A DNA stretch of 64,000 nt from Oscillibacter valericigenes Sjm18-20 (lineage in GTDB: Bacteria > Bacillota > Clostridia > Oscillospirales > Oscillospiraceae): the NCBI GenBank assembly GCA_000283575.1, contig AP012044.1, positions 2,170,001 to 2,234,000 of the forward strand, written 5' to 3'. The notes beneath the pieces were generated by a model. That model saw only the letters and a program-made list of their open reading frames with translations. It had not been told where the DNA came from and searched no databases. Position numbers and translations under genes: made by a program. Positions 17,252 through 24,676 of this stretch are shown piece after piece. Each line of letters starts with the position of its first letter. Position 1 is the first letter of the stretch.

Positions 17252-18022
17252 CTATCGGTTCTTCTGATAGATGGCCCACAGCCCGTCCATCAAAAGATAC
17301 TTGTCGTAGACGATCTTGTTCCGGCAATACTTGACGATGACCGGCGCGTTGCCGCCGGTGGCCACAACGCTGACGGTTTTTCCGGGAAATTTCTCCCGGA
17401 TGCGGTCAATCACGCCGTCCAGCATTCCGGCGGTGCCGTAGACGATGCCGGAGCGCATACAGTCCTCCGTATTCTTGCCGATCAACGTCTTGGGGTGCTG
17501 AAGGGAGATGGCGGGAAGCTGAGCCGCCCGGCGGCTCAGCGCCTCCAGCGAGACATTGACGCCCGGCAGCAGGAGTCCTCCCTCATAGGTGCGGTCGTGG
17601 GAGATCACGCCGATGGTGGTGGCGGTGCCCATGTCGATGGTGACGATGGGCACCGGAAACTTTTCAAGAGCCGACACCGCGTCCGCCACGATGTCAGCCC
17701 CCATCTGGGTCTGAAAATCCATACGGATGTTCAGTCCCGTTTTGACGCCCGGGCCGACCACCATGGGCGGCTCGCCCAGAAGCCGGCTCACTGCTTTTTC
17801 CAGCATGAAATTCAGCGGCGGCACCACACTGCATACGATGGCCCCGCTGACGTCCTTCAAATCGTAGTGATACAGCGCAAACACGTTCATCAGGTCGATA
17901 CTGAACTGATCTGCCGTCCTGCGGCCGTCCGTATCCAGCGTGGCCAGAAATTTCAACTCCCTGTCCGGACCGAACAGCCCCACGGACGTGTTGGAATTTC
18001 CAATGTCGATGGCCAAAAGCAT
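17252..18022 (-). CDS. coaX: Type III pantothenate kinase
   Basis: First step of coenzyme A synthesis: ATP-dependent phosphorylation of pantothenate. The 256 residues show the ASKHA-fold signatures of CoaX: DIGNSNTSVGLF (phosphate loop), GPGVKTGL, GADIVADAVSA, DMGTATTIGVI and GGLLLPGV, then GIVYGTAGMLDG and VVATGGNAPV. The ATG at 18022 has AGGGGAGGGGA upstream; the frame extends 83 codons further but without coding character. Divergent from ogt. Confidence 0.95.
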   Translation of the reverse strand: MLLAIDIGNSNTSVGLFGPDRELKFLATLDTDGRRTADQFSIDLMNVFALYHYDLKDVSGAIVCSVVPPLNFMLEKAVSRLLGEPPMVVGPGVKTGLNIRMDFQTQMGADIVADAVSALEKFPVPIVTIDMGTATTIGVISHDRTYEGGLLLPGVNVSLEALSRRAAQLPAISLQHPKTLIGKNTEDCMRSGIVYGTAGMLDGVIDRIREKFPGKTVSVVATGGNAPVIVKYCRNKIVYDKYLLMDGLWAIYQKNR

Positions 18023-18076
18023 GGTGCGATCCCCTCCCCTGTCTGATGGTTCTATGGTATCACGTCCAGCTTTTTC

Positions 18077-18105
18077 TTGCAAGCGGAACCATACTTTGCT
18101 ATAAT
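18077..18105 (+). promoter_or_regulatory. Sigma-A promoter of ogt
   Basis: TTGCAA (18077-18082) and TATAAT (18100-18105) are 17 bases apart, about 57 bases before the ogt ATG. Confidence 0.65.
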
Positions 18106-18161
18106 AATTTCGGAAGCCGAACAAATGTTGCTCTTCGCCGAATCTGAAAGGAGCTTTCTCC

Positions 18162-18689
18162 ATGGACTCGATCTGTACGCTCTCCTCCCCGCTGGGTCCC
18201 CTGCATCTCGCCGCCGACGGCGCGGCGCTGACCGGACTGTGGATGGAGGGACAAAAATACTTTGCCGCCACCCTTACCGGGAGGGAGCAGACCGCCGAGC
18301 TTCCGGTATTCGACGAGGTGCGGCGCTGGCTGGACGTCTATTTTTCCGGAAAAATTCCAGGCCCGCTTCCCCCGCTGGCCCCCCGAGGCAGCGCGTTCCG
18401 GAAGGAGGTCTGGAAGCTGCTGGTGGAAATTCCCCGGGGTGAGACCACCACTTATGGCGCTCTGGCGGAGTCTTTGCGTACCCGGGGCATGGCTGCATCG
18501 GCTCAGGCCGTGGGCGGTGCGGTGGGCCATAACCCCATCTCCATCCTCATTCCCTGCCACCGGGTGGTGGGAAGCGACGGCTCTCTCACCGGTTACGCCG
18601 GAGGTCTGGACAAAAAGCGAAAGCTGCTGGAACTGGAGAGGGTGGACCTCTCCCGACTGCATACACCAGCTGAATTGGAAAGGTTATGA
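18162..18689 (+). CDS. ogt: Methylated-DNA-[protein]-cysteine S-methyltransferase
   Basis: A suicide DNA-repair enzyme that moves the methyl group from O6-methylguanine to its own Cys. The 175 residues have a short N-terminal domain and the conserved C-terminal domain: FRKEVWKLLVEIPRGETTTYG, AVGGAVGHNPISI, the active-site motif IPCHRVVG, and GYAGGLDKKRKLLELE. AAAGGAG lies 8 bases before the ATG. It overlaps the next gene by 4 bases (ATGA), so the two are translationally coupled. Confidence 0.95.
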   Translation: MDSICTLSSPLGPLHLAADGAALTGLWMEGQKYFAATLTGREQTAELPVFDEVRRWLDVYFSGKIPGPLPPLAPRGSAFRKEVWKLLVEIPRGETTTYGALAESLRTRGMAASAQAVGGAVGHNPISILIPCHRVVGSDGSLTGYAGGLDKKRKLLELERVDLSRLHTPAELERL

Positions 18690-19240
18690 TAGTAATGGAT
18701 GAACATATCGTTGTTAAGCAGACATGGAAGGGAAATTTTTTCTACATATTTACAGCTCTGGGGATGTCCTTGCTATGCCTGTTCCTTCTGTTTTCAAACA
18801 TAGAAACAATGCTGCAAAACAGCCTTATACAGGTTCTGTTCCGGGTCATTATGGCTTTGGGTTTCTTCTTTTTCGCCTGTTGCAGCGCTTTTATCATCAA
18901 ACGGGCACTGTCCGGAAAAGACATTCTTACGGTCACGGCAGACGGCATCACAGACAACAGCTCAGCGCTTGCTTTCGGATTCATTCCGTGGAGCGACGTG
19001 GATTGCATTTATCTGGGCAGTGTGATAAATAATACATTTATTGAAGTCCAGGTAAAAAACGAGGAAGCTTACATCAACAGATTTCGCGGTATCCGAAAAT
19101 GGATGATACGTACAAACCGCCGGATGGGGCATCAGGCCGTGTGCATCACGTTAAACTCCAGCGGTGTCTCTCCCCAGAAGCTGTTTGCGAGGCTTCAGGA
19201 GCGGCTTTCGGCCGCGCGGCAGAACTCCGCCAGCCAATGA
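18686..19240 (+). CDS. STM3941-family membrane protein
   Basis: The 184 residues begin with two membrane helices (NFFYIFTALGMSLLCLFLLF; VLFRVIMALGFFFFACCSAF). A cytoplasmic beta-rich domain follows (GITDNSSALAFGFIPWSDVD, IYLGSV, TFIEVQVKN). The 'IPWSDV' segment after a two-helix start is typical of the STM3941 family, whose function is unknown. It overlaps ogt by 4 bases, so cotranscription is almost certain, but a shared role is not implied. Confidence 0.75.
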   Translation: MIVMDEHIVVKQTWKGNFFYIFTALGMSLLCLFLLFSNIETMLQNSLIQVLFRVIMALGFFFFACCSAFIIKRALSGKDILTVTADGITDNSSALAFGFIPWSDVDCIYLGSVINNTFIEVQVKNEEAYINRFRGIRKWMIRTNRRMGHQAVCITLNSSGVSPQKLFARLQERLSAARQNSASQ

Positions 19241-19254
19241 ACCCGTATACACAG

Positions 19255-19291
19255 GCGGCGGGAAGCATTTTATGCTTCCCGCCGCTTTTTT
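19255..19291. terminator. Hairpin between STM3941-family gene and spoIVA
   Basis: GCGGCGGGAAGCA (19255-19267) pairs perfectly with TGCTTCCCGCCGC (19273-19285), followed by TTTTTT. It stops the plus-strand unit and may slow transcripts from convergent spoIVA, which ends 3 bases away. Confidence 0.9.
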
Positions 19292-19293
19292 CT

Positions 19294-20769
19294 TTACAAG
19301 ATAATGCAGATCAATCCTCCGCTGCCCTCGTTGATGATGCGGGTCAGGGTCTCCTGCAGCTTCTTCCGGGCGTCGTCCGGCATCCGCTGGAGCTTGTTTT
19401 GCAGATCCTCGCTGACCAGTTCATGGAAACTGCGGCCGAAGATGTTGGACTGCCAGATCTTGCTGGTATCCCCCTCGAACTCCTGCAGCAGATAGTTCAC
19501 CATGTCCTCAGACTGCTTTTCGTTCCCCACAATGGGGCTGACCGCCGTCTCGATGTCGGCGCGAATCATATGGATGCTGGGGGCGCTGGCTTTCAGGCGG
19601 ACGCCGTACCGTCCTCCCTGCTTCATGATCTCCGGCTCCTCCAGCTTCAGCTCGTCGATTCCGGGAACCACGATGCCATAGCCGTTCTCCCGCACATCGT
19701 GAAGCGCCCCGGCCACCTTGTCGTATTCCGCCTTCACCGTGGCCAACCGGGTCAAAAGGCTCATCAGGTCCCCGTCGTCCGCCACGGAGAAGCCGGACTG
19801 CTCCGAAAGCGTCTGGTAAAACAGCTCCCTGGGCAGACGCAGCTCCGCCGATGCAATGCCGGTCCCAAGGTCGATGCTGGTGAGCTTGGCGTCGCTGATG
19901 CTCTCCCGCTGGCCCAGCGCGGCGATTACGCTGTCGATCTCCCGGATGTGGTGCAGCTCCGCCGTTCCCTCCCGGACCGCGCCGTACAGTCCCGCCTTGA
20001 TGGGGTGCTCCGCCGGGAGGGCGTCCACCCACGCGGGCAGGAACAGGTCCAGTTCCTGCATGGGGAACTCATACAGCACGGCTTTCAGAATATCCGCCAC
20101 TGCCGACTCGTCCAGTTCCAGGCAGTTCACCGCCATGCAATTTACGTCGTATCTGGAAGCGATATCCTTTGCCACCGCCTGCGCCCGATCGGATTTTGGA
20201 TCGTCGGAGTTCATCAGAACGATGAACGGCTTGCCCAGCTCCTGTAATTCCCGGATGACCCGCTCCTCGGCCTCCAGATAATCCTCCCGGGGAATTTCCG
20301 AGATGGACCCGTCGGTGGTGACCACGATGCCGATGGTGGAGTGCTCCGCGATGACCTTGCGGGTGCCGATCTCCGCAGCCTCCGTCATTGGAATTTCGTG
20401 GTCGTACCAGGGGGTGGTCACCATACGGGGCTGGTCGTCCTCCGTAGACCCGATGGCTCCCCGAACCATGTACCCTACGCAGTCGATCAGCCGCACGGAG
20501 AACGCCGCCCCGTCGGGCAGCTGTACCTGAACAGCCTCTTCCGGCACAAATTTTGGCTCCGCCGTCATAATGGTCCGGCCAGATCCGCTCTGGGGCAGTT
20601 CGTCTCTGGCCCGCTCACGGCGGTAGACGTTTTCGATGTTGGGGATCACCTGTGTCTCCATGAACCTTTTGATAAAGGTGGATTTTCCCGTGCGTACCGG
20701 TCCTACCACGCCGATGTAGATATCACCGGCGGTCCGGGTGGCAATATTCTGATAGATGGTCGTATTCAT
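19294..20769 (-). CDS. spoIVA: Stage IV sporulation protein A
   Basis: A cytoskeletal ATPase that polymerises on the forespore membrane to form the base of the spore coat. The 491 residues are the usual length. The N-terminal TRAFAC-type NTPase domain has the Walker A motif GPVRTGKSTFIKRF (near residue 22), IDCVGYMVRGAIG and GIVVTTDGSI. The C-terminal domain ends IINEGSGGLICIIL, the region needed for localisation. SpoVM guides it to the membrane and SipL binds it; both partners are encoded 8-10 kb away. A SigE-like promoter precedes it. Confidence 0.97.
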   Translation of the reverse strand: MNTTIYQNIATRTAGDIYIGVVGPVRTGKSTFIKRFMETQVIPNIENVYRRERARDELPQSGSGRTIMTAEPKFVPEEAVQVQLPDGAAFSVRLIDCVGYMVRGAIGSTEDDQPRMVTTPWYDHEIPMTEAAEIGTRKVIAEHSTIGIVVTTDGSISEIPREDYLEAEERVIRELQELGKPFIVLMNSDDPKSDRAQAVAKDIASRYDVNCMAVNCLELDESAVADILKAVLYEFPMQELDLFLPAWVDALPAEHPIKAGLYGAVREGTAELHHIREIDSVIAALGQRESISDAKLTSIDLGTGIASAELRLPRELFYQTLSEQSGFSVADDGDLMSLLTRLATVKAEYDKVAGALHDVRENGYGIVVPGIDELKLEEPEIMKQGGRYGVRLKASAPSIHMIRADIETAVSPIVGNEKQSEDMVNYLLQEFEGDTSKIWQSNIFGRSFHELVSEDLQNKLQRMPDDARKKLQETLTRIINEGSGGLICIIL

Positions 20770-20802
20770 AGCATCCCCCGTCCTTCTTGCAATCCTGCTT
20801 CC

Positions 20803-20831
20803 ACTCTATGTCCGATTCCTGACAAGTATGA
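20803..20831 (-). promoter_or_regulatory. Possible SigE (mother-cell) promoter of spoIVA
   Basis: On the minus strand TCATACT (20831-20825), 14 bases, then CATAGAGT (20810-20803) resembles the SigE pattern (ATA-type -35, CATACANT -10). The start would lie near 20796, 27 bases before the ATG. B. subtilis spoIVA is SigE-controlled, which supports the reading. Confidence 0.45.
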
Positions 20832-21028
20832 CAGGCTGGAGTATTTGAAAAAAGCAGATAGAGAAAGTCGGCCTTTTGCGTTGGGAAGAAGAAATGCAAC
20901 GGTGTGCCTCCCGGCTTTGCGCTTTTCGTAGAAATACACAAAACGGCGCTTCTTTTTCATTAAAAATTTTTGATATCCGTTATTTACAGCTATAATTTAT
21001 CATGGTACGCTGGTAGCATATTAAATCA

Positions 21029-21044
21029 GAGGGACATGTCCCTC
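21029..21044 (+). promoter_or_regulatory. Perfect 16-base palindrome in the ABC-transporter leader
   Basis: GAGGGACATGTCCCTC is its own reverse complement and lies 5 bases before the TTGGAGG ribosome binding site of the substrate-binding protein gene. It could be an operator or a small hairpin affecting translation. A weak promoter-like pair (TTGATA, TATAAT) lies upstream in the AT-rich gap. Confidence 0.35.
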
Positions 21045-21062
21045 AATTTTGGAGGATTTATG

Positions 21063-21956
21063 ATGAATACGAAAAAAATTTTGGCTCTGCTGAGTGCGGC
21101 GGCTGTCATGGGCTCCCTGGCCGCCTGCGGAACCTCCGCTCCCGCAACAGGTGCAGCCTCTGATTCCGCGTCTTCTTCCGCAGCGGCGTCCGCGTCCGGC
21201 AGCGCGGAGCGCACCACCTTTACCGTGGGCTTTGACGCGGAGTATCCCCCTTACGGCTTCAAGGCCGACGACGGAAGCTACGTGGGCTTTGATCTGGACC
21301 TTGCGCAGGAGGTCTGCAACCGCAACGGCTGGGATCTGGTTCGTCAGCCCATTGACTGGGACTCCAAGGACATGGAGCTGGATGCGGGCAACATCGACTG
21401 CATCTGGAATGGCTTCACCATGACCGGCCGGGAGGATGACTATACCTGGGTCGGCCCCTATGTCAACAACTCCATTATGTTCGTCGTGAATGCCGACAGC
21501 GGCATCACCGACGCGTCCCAGCTGGCGGGCCACCCCGTGGTGACCCAGTCCGGCTCCTCCGCCCTCACCGCCCTGACCGATGACCCGGGCGACGGCAGCA
21601 ACGATGAAAATCTGGCTCTGGCGGCCTCCTTCTCCGCGCTGGATCAGGTCCCCGACTACAACACCGCATTTATGAACTTGGAGTCCGGCGTGGACGACGC
21701 CATCGCGGTGGACATCGGCGTTGCCAACTACCAGCTGAAGACCCGAGGCTCCGACAAGTTCGTGATGCTGGAAAAGCCCCTCTCCACCGAGCAGTACGGC
21801 ATCGGTTTCAAGAAGGGCAACACCGAGCTGGCCGACCAGGTGAAAGCCACCCTGGATGAGATGTTGTCCGACGGAACCTTTATGAAGATCGCCACCGCCG
21901 CCGCGGAGAGCTACGACGCGCCGGAGCTGGCCGACATGATCTGCTACGGAAAATAA
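21063..21956 (+). CDS. Polar amino-acid ABC transporter, substrate-binding lipoprotein
   Basis: A lipoprotein signal (KKILALLSAAAVMGSLAAC) is followed by a Ser/Ala-rich linker and a type II periplasmic-binding fold (TVGFDAEYPPYGFKADDGSY, VGFDLDLAQEVCNRNGW, WNGFTMTGREDDY, VVTQSGSSALTAL, YGIGFKKGNTEL). This is family 3, which binds polar amino acids such as cystine, Gln or Arg; the ligand is not clear. Two adjacent ATGs (21060, 21063) follow TGGAGG. The permease and ATPase genes follow, with a hairpin between that would favour higher synthesis of this component. Confidence 0.92.
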   Translation: MNTKKILALLSAAAVMGSLAACGTSAPATGAASDSASSSAAASASGSAERTTFTVGFDAEYPPYGFKADDGSYVGFDLDLAQEVCNRNGWDLVRQPIDWDSKDMELDAGNIDCIWNGFTMTGREDDYTWVGPYVNNSIMFVVNADSGITDASQLAGHPVVTQSGSSALTALTDDPGDGSNDENLALAASFSALDQVPDYNTAFMNLESGVDDAIAVDIGVANYQLKTRGSDKFVMLEKPLSTEQYGIGFKKGNTELADQVKATLDEMLSDGTFMKIATAAAESYDAPELADMICYGK

Positions 21957-21973
21957 TCAAAGCGCTTCCGGAA

Positions 21974-22002
21974 GGGCGGCGGGTTTCCCCGCCGCTCTTT
22001 TC
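21974..22002 (+). terminator. Partial terminator between transporter genes
   Basis: GCGGCGGG (21976-21983) pairs with CCCGCCGC (21988-21995), followed by TCTTTT. Its place between the binding-protein gene and the permease gene suggests attenuation rather than full termination. Confidence 0.6.
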
Positions 22003-22027
22003 GTGAGAACAGCAAGGAGAGACGTCT

Positions 22028-22813
22028 ATGGATTGGGGTAATATCGTTCAACCGCTGGTATATCTTTGGGCTCAATACCTGATATACCTAGTGAATATCC
22101 TCCAACAGCTGCTGGTTGGCCTGTGGGCCGCCGTGCAGCTTTTCGCGCTGACGCTGGTGTTCTCCCTGCCGCTGGGTCTGCTGGTTGCGCTGGGGCGAAT
22201 GTCTTCCTGGGCGCCGCTGCGCGGTCTGGGCAAAAAGCGGAGTTCGGGCGAAAACGCGCCGGGGAAAATGGTACTGGCGCTTCAGAGATTTAAACCCGTG
22301 CAGTTAATCGTCAAGTTTTTCATCTCCATCCTCCGGGGGACGCCGCTGATGCTCCAGCTGATGGTGGTGTATTTCGGGCCGTACTACCTGTTCCATGTGA
22401 GCCTTTCCGGGTACTCCCGCCTGCTGGCGGCGGTGATCGCGTTCTCTATCAATTACGCCGCCTACTTCGCCGAGATCTACCGCTCCGGCATCCAGTCCAT
22501 TCCCCAGGGGCAGTATGAAGCGGCACAGGTTCTGGGGTATAGTCGGAGCCAGACCTTTATTAAGATCATCCTGCCCCAGATGGCAAAGCGGGTCCTCCCC
22601 GCCGTCACTAACGAAGTCATCACGCTGGTAAAGGATACGTCTCTAGCCTTCGTCATTGCCTATCAGGAGCTGTTTACCATCGCGAAACAGATTTCCGCCG
22701 CCCAAACTACGGTTGTTCCGCTGTTCGTGGCAGGGTTATTCTATTTTATCTTTAACAGCATCGTGGCTTGGATCATGGAGCGCATCGAAAAACGCATGAA
22801 CTATTACAGCTGA
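22028..22813 (+). CDS. Polar amino-acid ABC transporter, permease
   Basis: The 261 residues show the HisM/GlnP-type permease: an N-terminal helix (LLVGLWAAVQLFALTLVF), ISILRGTPLMLQLMVVYF, then the EAA loop (QYEAAQVLGYSRSQTFIKII), which contacts the ATPase, and final helices. A basic cytoplasmic loop of about 35 residues (GKKRSSGENAPGKMVLALQR) follows the first helix, longer than usual. AAGGAGAG lies before the ATG. The ATPase gene follows after 14 bases. Confidence 0.93.
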   Translation: MDWGNIVQPLVYLWAQYLIYLVNILQQLLVGLWAAVQLFALTLVFSLPLGLLVALGRMSSWAPLRGLGKKRSSGENAPGKMVLALQRFKPVQLIVKFFISILRGTPLMLQLMVVYFGPYYLFHVSLSGYSRLLAAVIAFSINYAAYFAEIYRSGIQSIPQGQYEAAQVLGYSRSQTFIKIILPQMAKRVLPAVTNEVITLVKDTSLAFVIAYQELFTIAKQISAAQTTVVPLFVAGLFYFIFNSIVAWIMERIEKRMNYYS

Positions 22814-22827
22814 GGGGGCGTCCGGAA

Positions 22828-23586
22828 ATGAAAGTCATGGAACTGAACAACGTCCGTAAGTCCTTTAACGGAGAACTGGATGTTTTAAAAGACATTTCCA
22901 TCGGCGTGGAGCAGGGCGAGGTGGTGGCTATTATCGGACCCTCCGGCTCCGGAAAGTCCACACTGCTCCGCTGCGCCACGCTGCTTACGGAGATGGACGG
23001 AGGCGGGTTGTCCTACTCCGGGGAAAAGGCCGCGTGGAACGACGAAAGCGGCAAAACGGTTTACGCCAGGGACCTGAAAAAAATTCGGAGTTATTTCGGT
23101 CTGGTATTTCAGAACTTCAATCTCTTTCCCCACTACACGGTCCTTAAAAACCTGACAGACGCACCCGTCAGCGTGGCGGGCAGGAGCAAGGCGGATGCGG
23201 AGGTCACGGCCCGGGAACTGCTTGACAAGATGGGCCTTTCCGATAAGGCGGATTGCTATCCCTGTCAGCTCTCCGGCGGGCAGCAGCAGCGGGTGGCCAT
23301 CGCCAGAGCACTGGCCATGAAGCCAGAGATTCTGTTTTTCGATGAACCCACCTCCGCTTTGGACCCGGAGCTGACCGGCGAGATTCTAAAGGTCATCCGG
23401 CAACTGGCTCAGGAAAAAATGACCATGGTGATCGTCACCCACGAGATGGCGTTCGCCCGGGACGTGGCTGACCGGGTGATCTTCATGGACGGCGGCGTCA
23501 TCGTGGAGCAGGGTGATCCTAAGGAGGTCATCGGTTCGCCGAGGGAGGAGCGGACCAGGCAGTTTTTGTCCCGGTTCGCCAACTGA
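22828..23586 (+). CDS. Polar amino-acid ABC transporter, ATP-binding protein
   Basis: The 252 residues have a Walker A motif (GPSGSGKST), Q-loop (VFQNFNLFPH), signature (LSGGQQQRVAIARAL), Walker B (ILFFDEPTSALD) and H-loop (VTHEM), as in GlnQ/HisP. The typical second position 'NLFPH' marks amino-acid importers. The ATG at 22828 is used because the longer frame reads through the permease end. A hairpin 50 bases past the stop closes the operon. Confidence 0.95.
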   Translation: MKVMELNNVRKSFNGELDVLKDISIGVEQGEVVAIIGPSGSGKSTLLRCATLLTEMDGGGLSYSGEKAAWNDESGKTVYARDLKKIRSYFGLVFQNFNLFPHYTVLKNLTDAPVSVAGRSKADAEVTARELLDKMGLSDKADCYPCQLSGGQQQRVAIARALAMKPEILFFDEPTSALDPELTGEILKVIRQLAQEKMTMVIVTHEMAFARDVADRVIFMDGGVIVEQGDPKEVIGSPREERTRQFLSRFAN

Positions 23587-23635
23587 CCTTGATGATATCC
23601 CTGCACGGGTTTTACAAGATGAAGCTTAACATATG

Positions 23636-23680
23636 ATGCTGAAAAGGCTGGCCCTTGGTGGCTGGCCTTTTCAGCATTTT
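23636..23680 (+). terminator. Terminator of the amino-acid transporter operon
   Basis: ATGCTGAAAAGGC (23636-23648) pairs perfectly with GCCTTTTCAGCAT (23665-23677) and is followed by TTTT only, so it is a moderately strong terminator. Confidence 0.65.
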
Positions 23681-23731
23681 GATAAGTCGCCCCTTAGACG
23701 GTTCCCTCTCCCCGGTCAGTGACGGACGGCC

Positions 23732-24115
23732 TTAAAAATGGAAGATATCTTTTAAAGCCTGCTCAACAAGCAGCATAACGCAGTTGCTAACAGATTGAAT
23801 ACACGTTTCTGTTGCACCATTGATATGAATTCCGCCCGTACATAAAACGGTATGCCCGCTTTTTAAACAGAATTGTTCGGCAATCTTGCGGCACAGAATT
23901 TCATCCTTATGACCGGGAAGATTTATTACAGAAGATGTGGAGCTTATGATGCTGCTGTTTTTCAACGACGGACGGGGCACTGCAATTACGGCAGTACCGA
24001 TATGGGAAATATCACCGCCGGCAAGAGTTATGACCCAGTCGTTGCCGAGCTGCCGCGCAGTCAGACAAACGGGAATATCCCGCCCTTGGCAAGATATTAC
24101 TTGATTCCATTCCAC
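23732..24115 (-). CDS. lpdD: LpdD-like prenylated-flavin chaperone / decarboxylase subunit D
   Basis: The 127 residues match the LpdD family found with UbiX/UbiD-type gallate and protocatechuate decarboxylases: VCLTARQLGNDWVITLAGGD, IGTAVIAVPRPSL, then LPGHKDEILCRKIAEQFC and VVCTGGIH-like (VLCTGGIHINGAT). Members are thought to help deliver prenylated FMN to the decarboxylase. The gene overlaps the ubiX-like gene by 19 bases and is intact, although the decarboxylase gene upstream is broken. The gene symbol is by family resemblance. Confidence 0.8.
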   Translation of the reverse strand: MEWNQVISCQGRDIPVCLTARQLGNDWVITLAGGDISHIGTAVIAVPRPSLKNSSIISSTSSVINLPGHKDEILCRKIAEQFCLKSGHTVLCTGGIHINGATETCIQSVSNCVMLLVEQALKDIFHF

Positions 24116-24672
24116 TCCTGATATCCCTCCAGCTGTATTCCAAACCGGCTCAAAAGTTTTCCGGCTGCCTGCCGGGTCATCTCCTCAATGGAAGACGCCT
24201 GATTGTAATAGGTAAGCATGGGTGGAATAATCCAGACATTTTGCAGTCTGGAAAGTTCCAGCAGATTGCTCAGATGAATCGGGCTCAGCGGCGTTTCTCT
24301 GACGGCAAGCACAAGTGTTCGCTTTTCTTTGACGGTGACATCTGCTGCCCGTAGAAGCAGGTTGTCGGAGAAACCGTTGCGGATGCCAGTGGCGGTCTTC
24401 ATGCTGCACGGTACGATCAGCATGCCACAGGTAGAGAAAGTGCCGCTGGCTGGTCCGTCACCGACGCTTTGAATCTCATGATAAAAATCGGCAAGGTGTG
24501 TGAACTCTGCGAATGGCAGTTTCGTTTCCTGCTCAATTGTCAGCCTTGCACCATTACTGATTATCAGATGCGTTTCAAACTCACGATGGTGCTGTAGCTC
24601 TCTCAAACAGGCCAAAGCCAACGGCGCGCCACTGGCCCCACTCATGCCGATAATTAAACGTTTTTGTTCCAT
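24097..24672 (-). CDS. ubiX: UbiX-family flavin prenyltransferase
   Basis: Attaches a dimethylallyl group to FMN to make the prenylated cofactor needed by UbiD decarboxylases. The 191 residues show IIGMSGASGAPLAL (FMN loop), GTFSTCGMLIVPCSMKTATGI, NLLLRAADVTVKEKR and LVLAVRETPLSPIHL, all standard. The ATG at 24672 lies 4 bases after the decarboxylase stop with a poor binding site, so translation probably depended on reading of the upstream gene. This is equivalent to lpdB of gallate decarboxylase clusters. Confidence 0.93.
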   Translation of the reverse strand: MEQKRLIIGMSGASGAPLALACLRELQHHREFETHLIISNGARLTIEQETKLPFAEFTHLADFYHEIQSVGDGPASGTFSTCGMLIVPCSMKTATGIRNGFSDNLLLRAADVTVKEKRTLVLAVRETPLSPIHLSNLLELSRLQNVWIIPPMLTYYNQASSIEEMTRQAAGKLLSRFGIQLEGYQEWNGIK

Positions 24673-24676
24673 CTTA

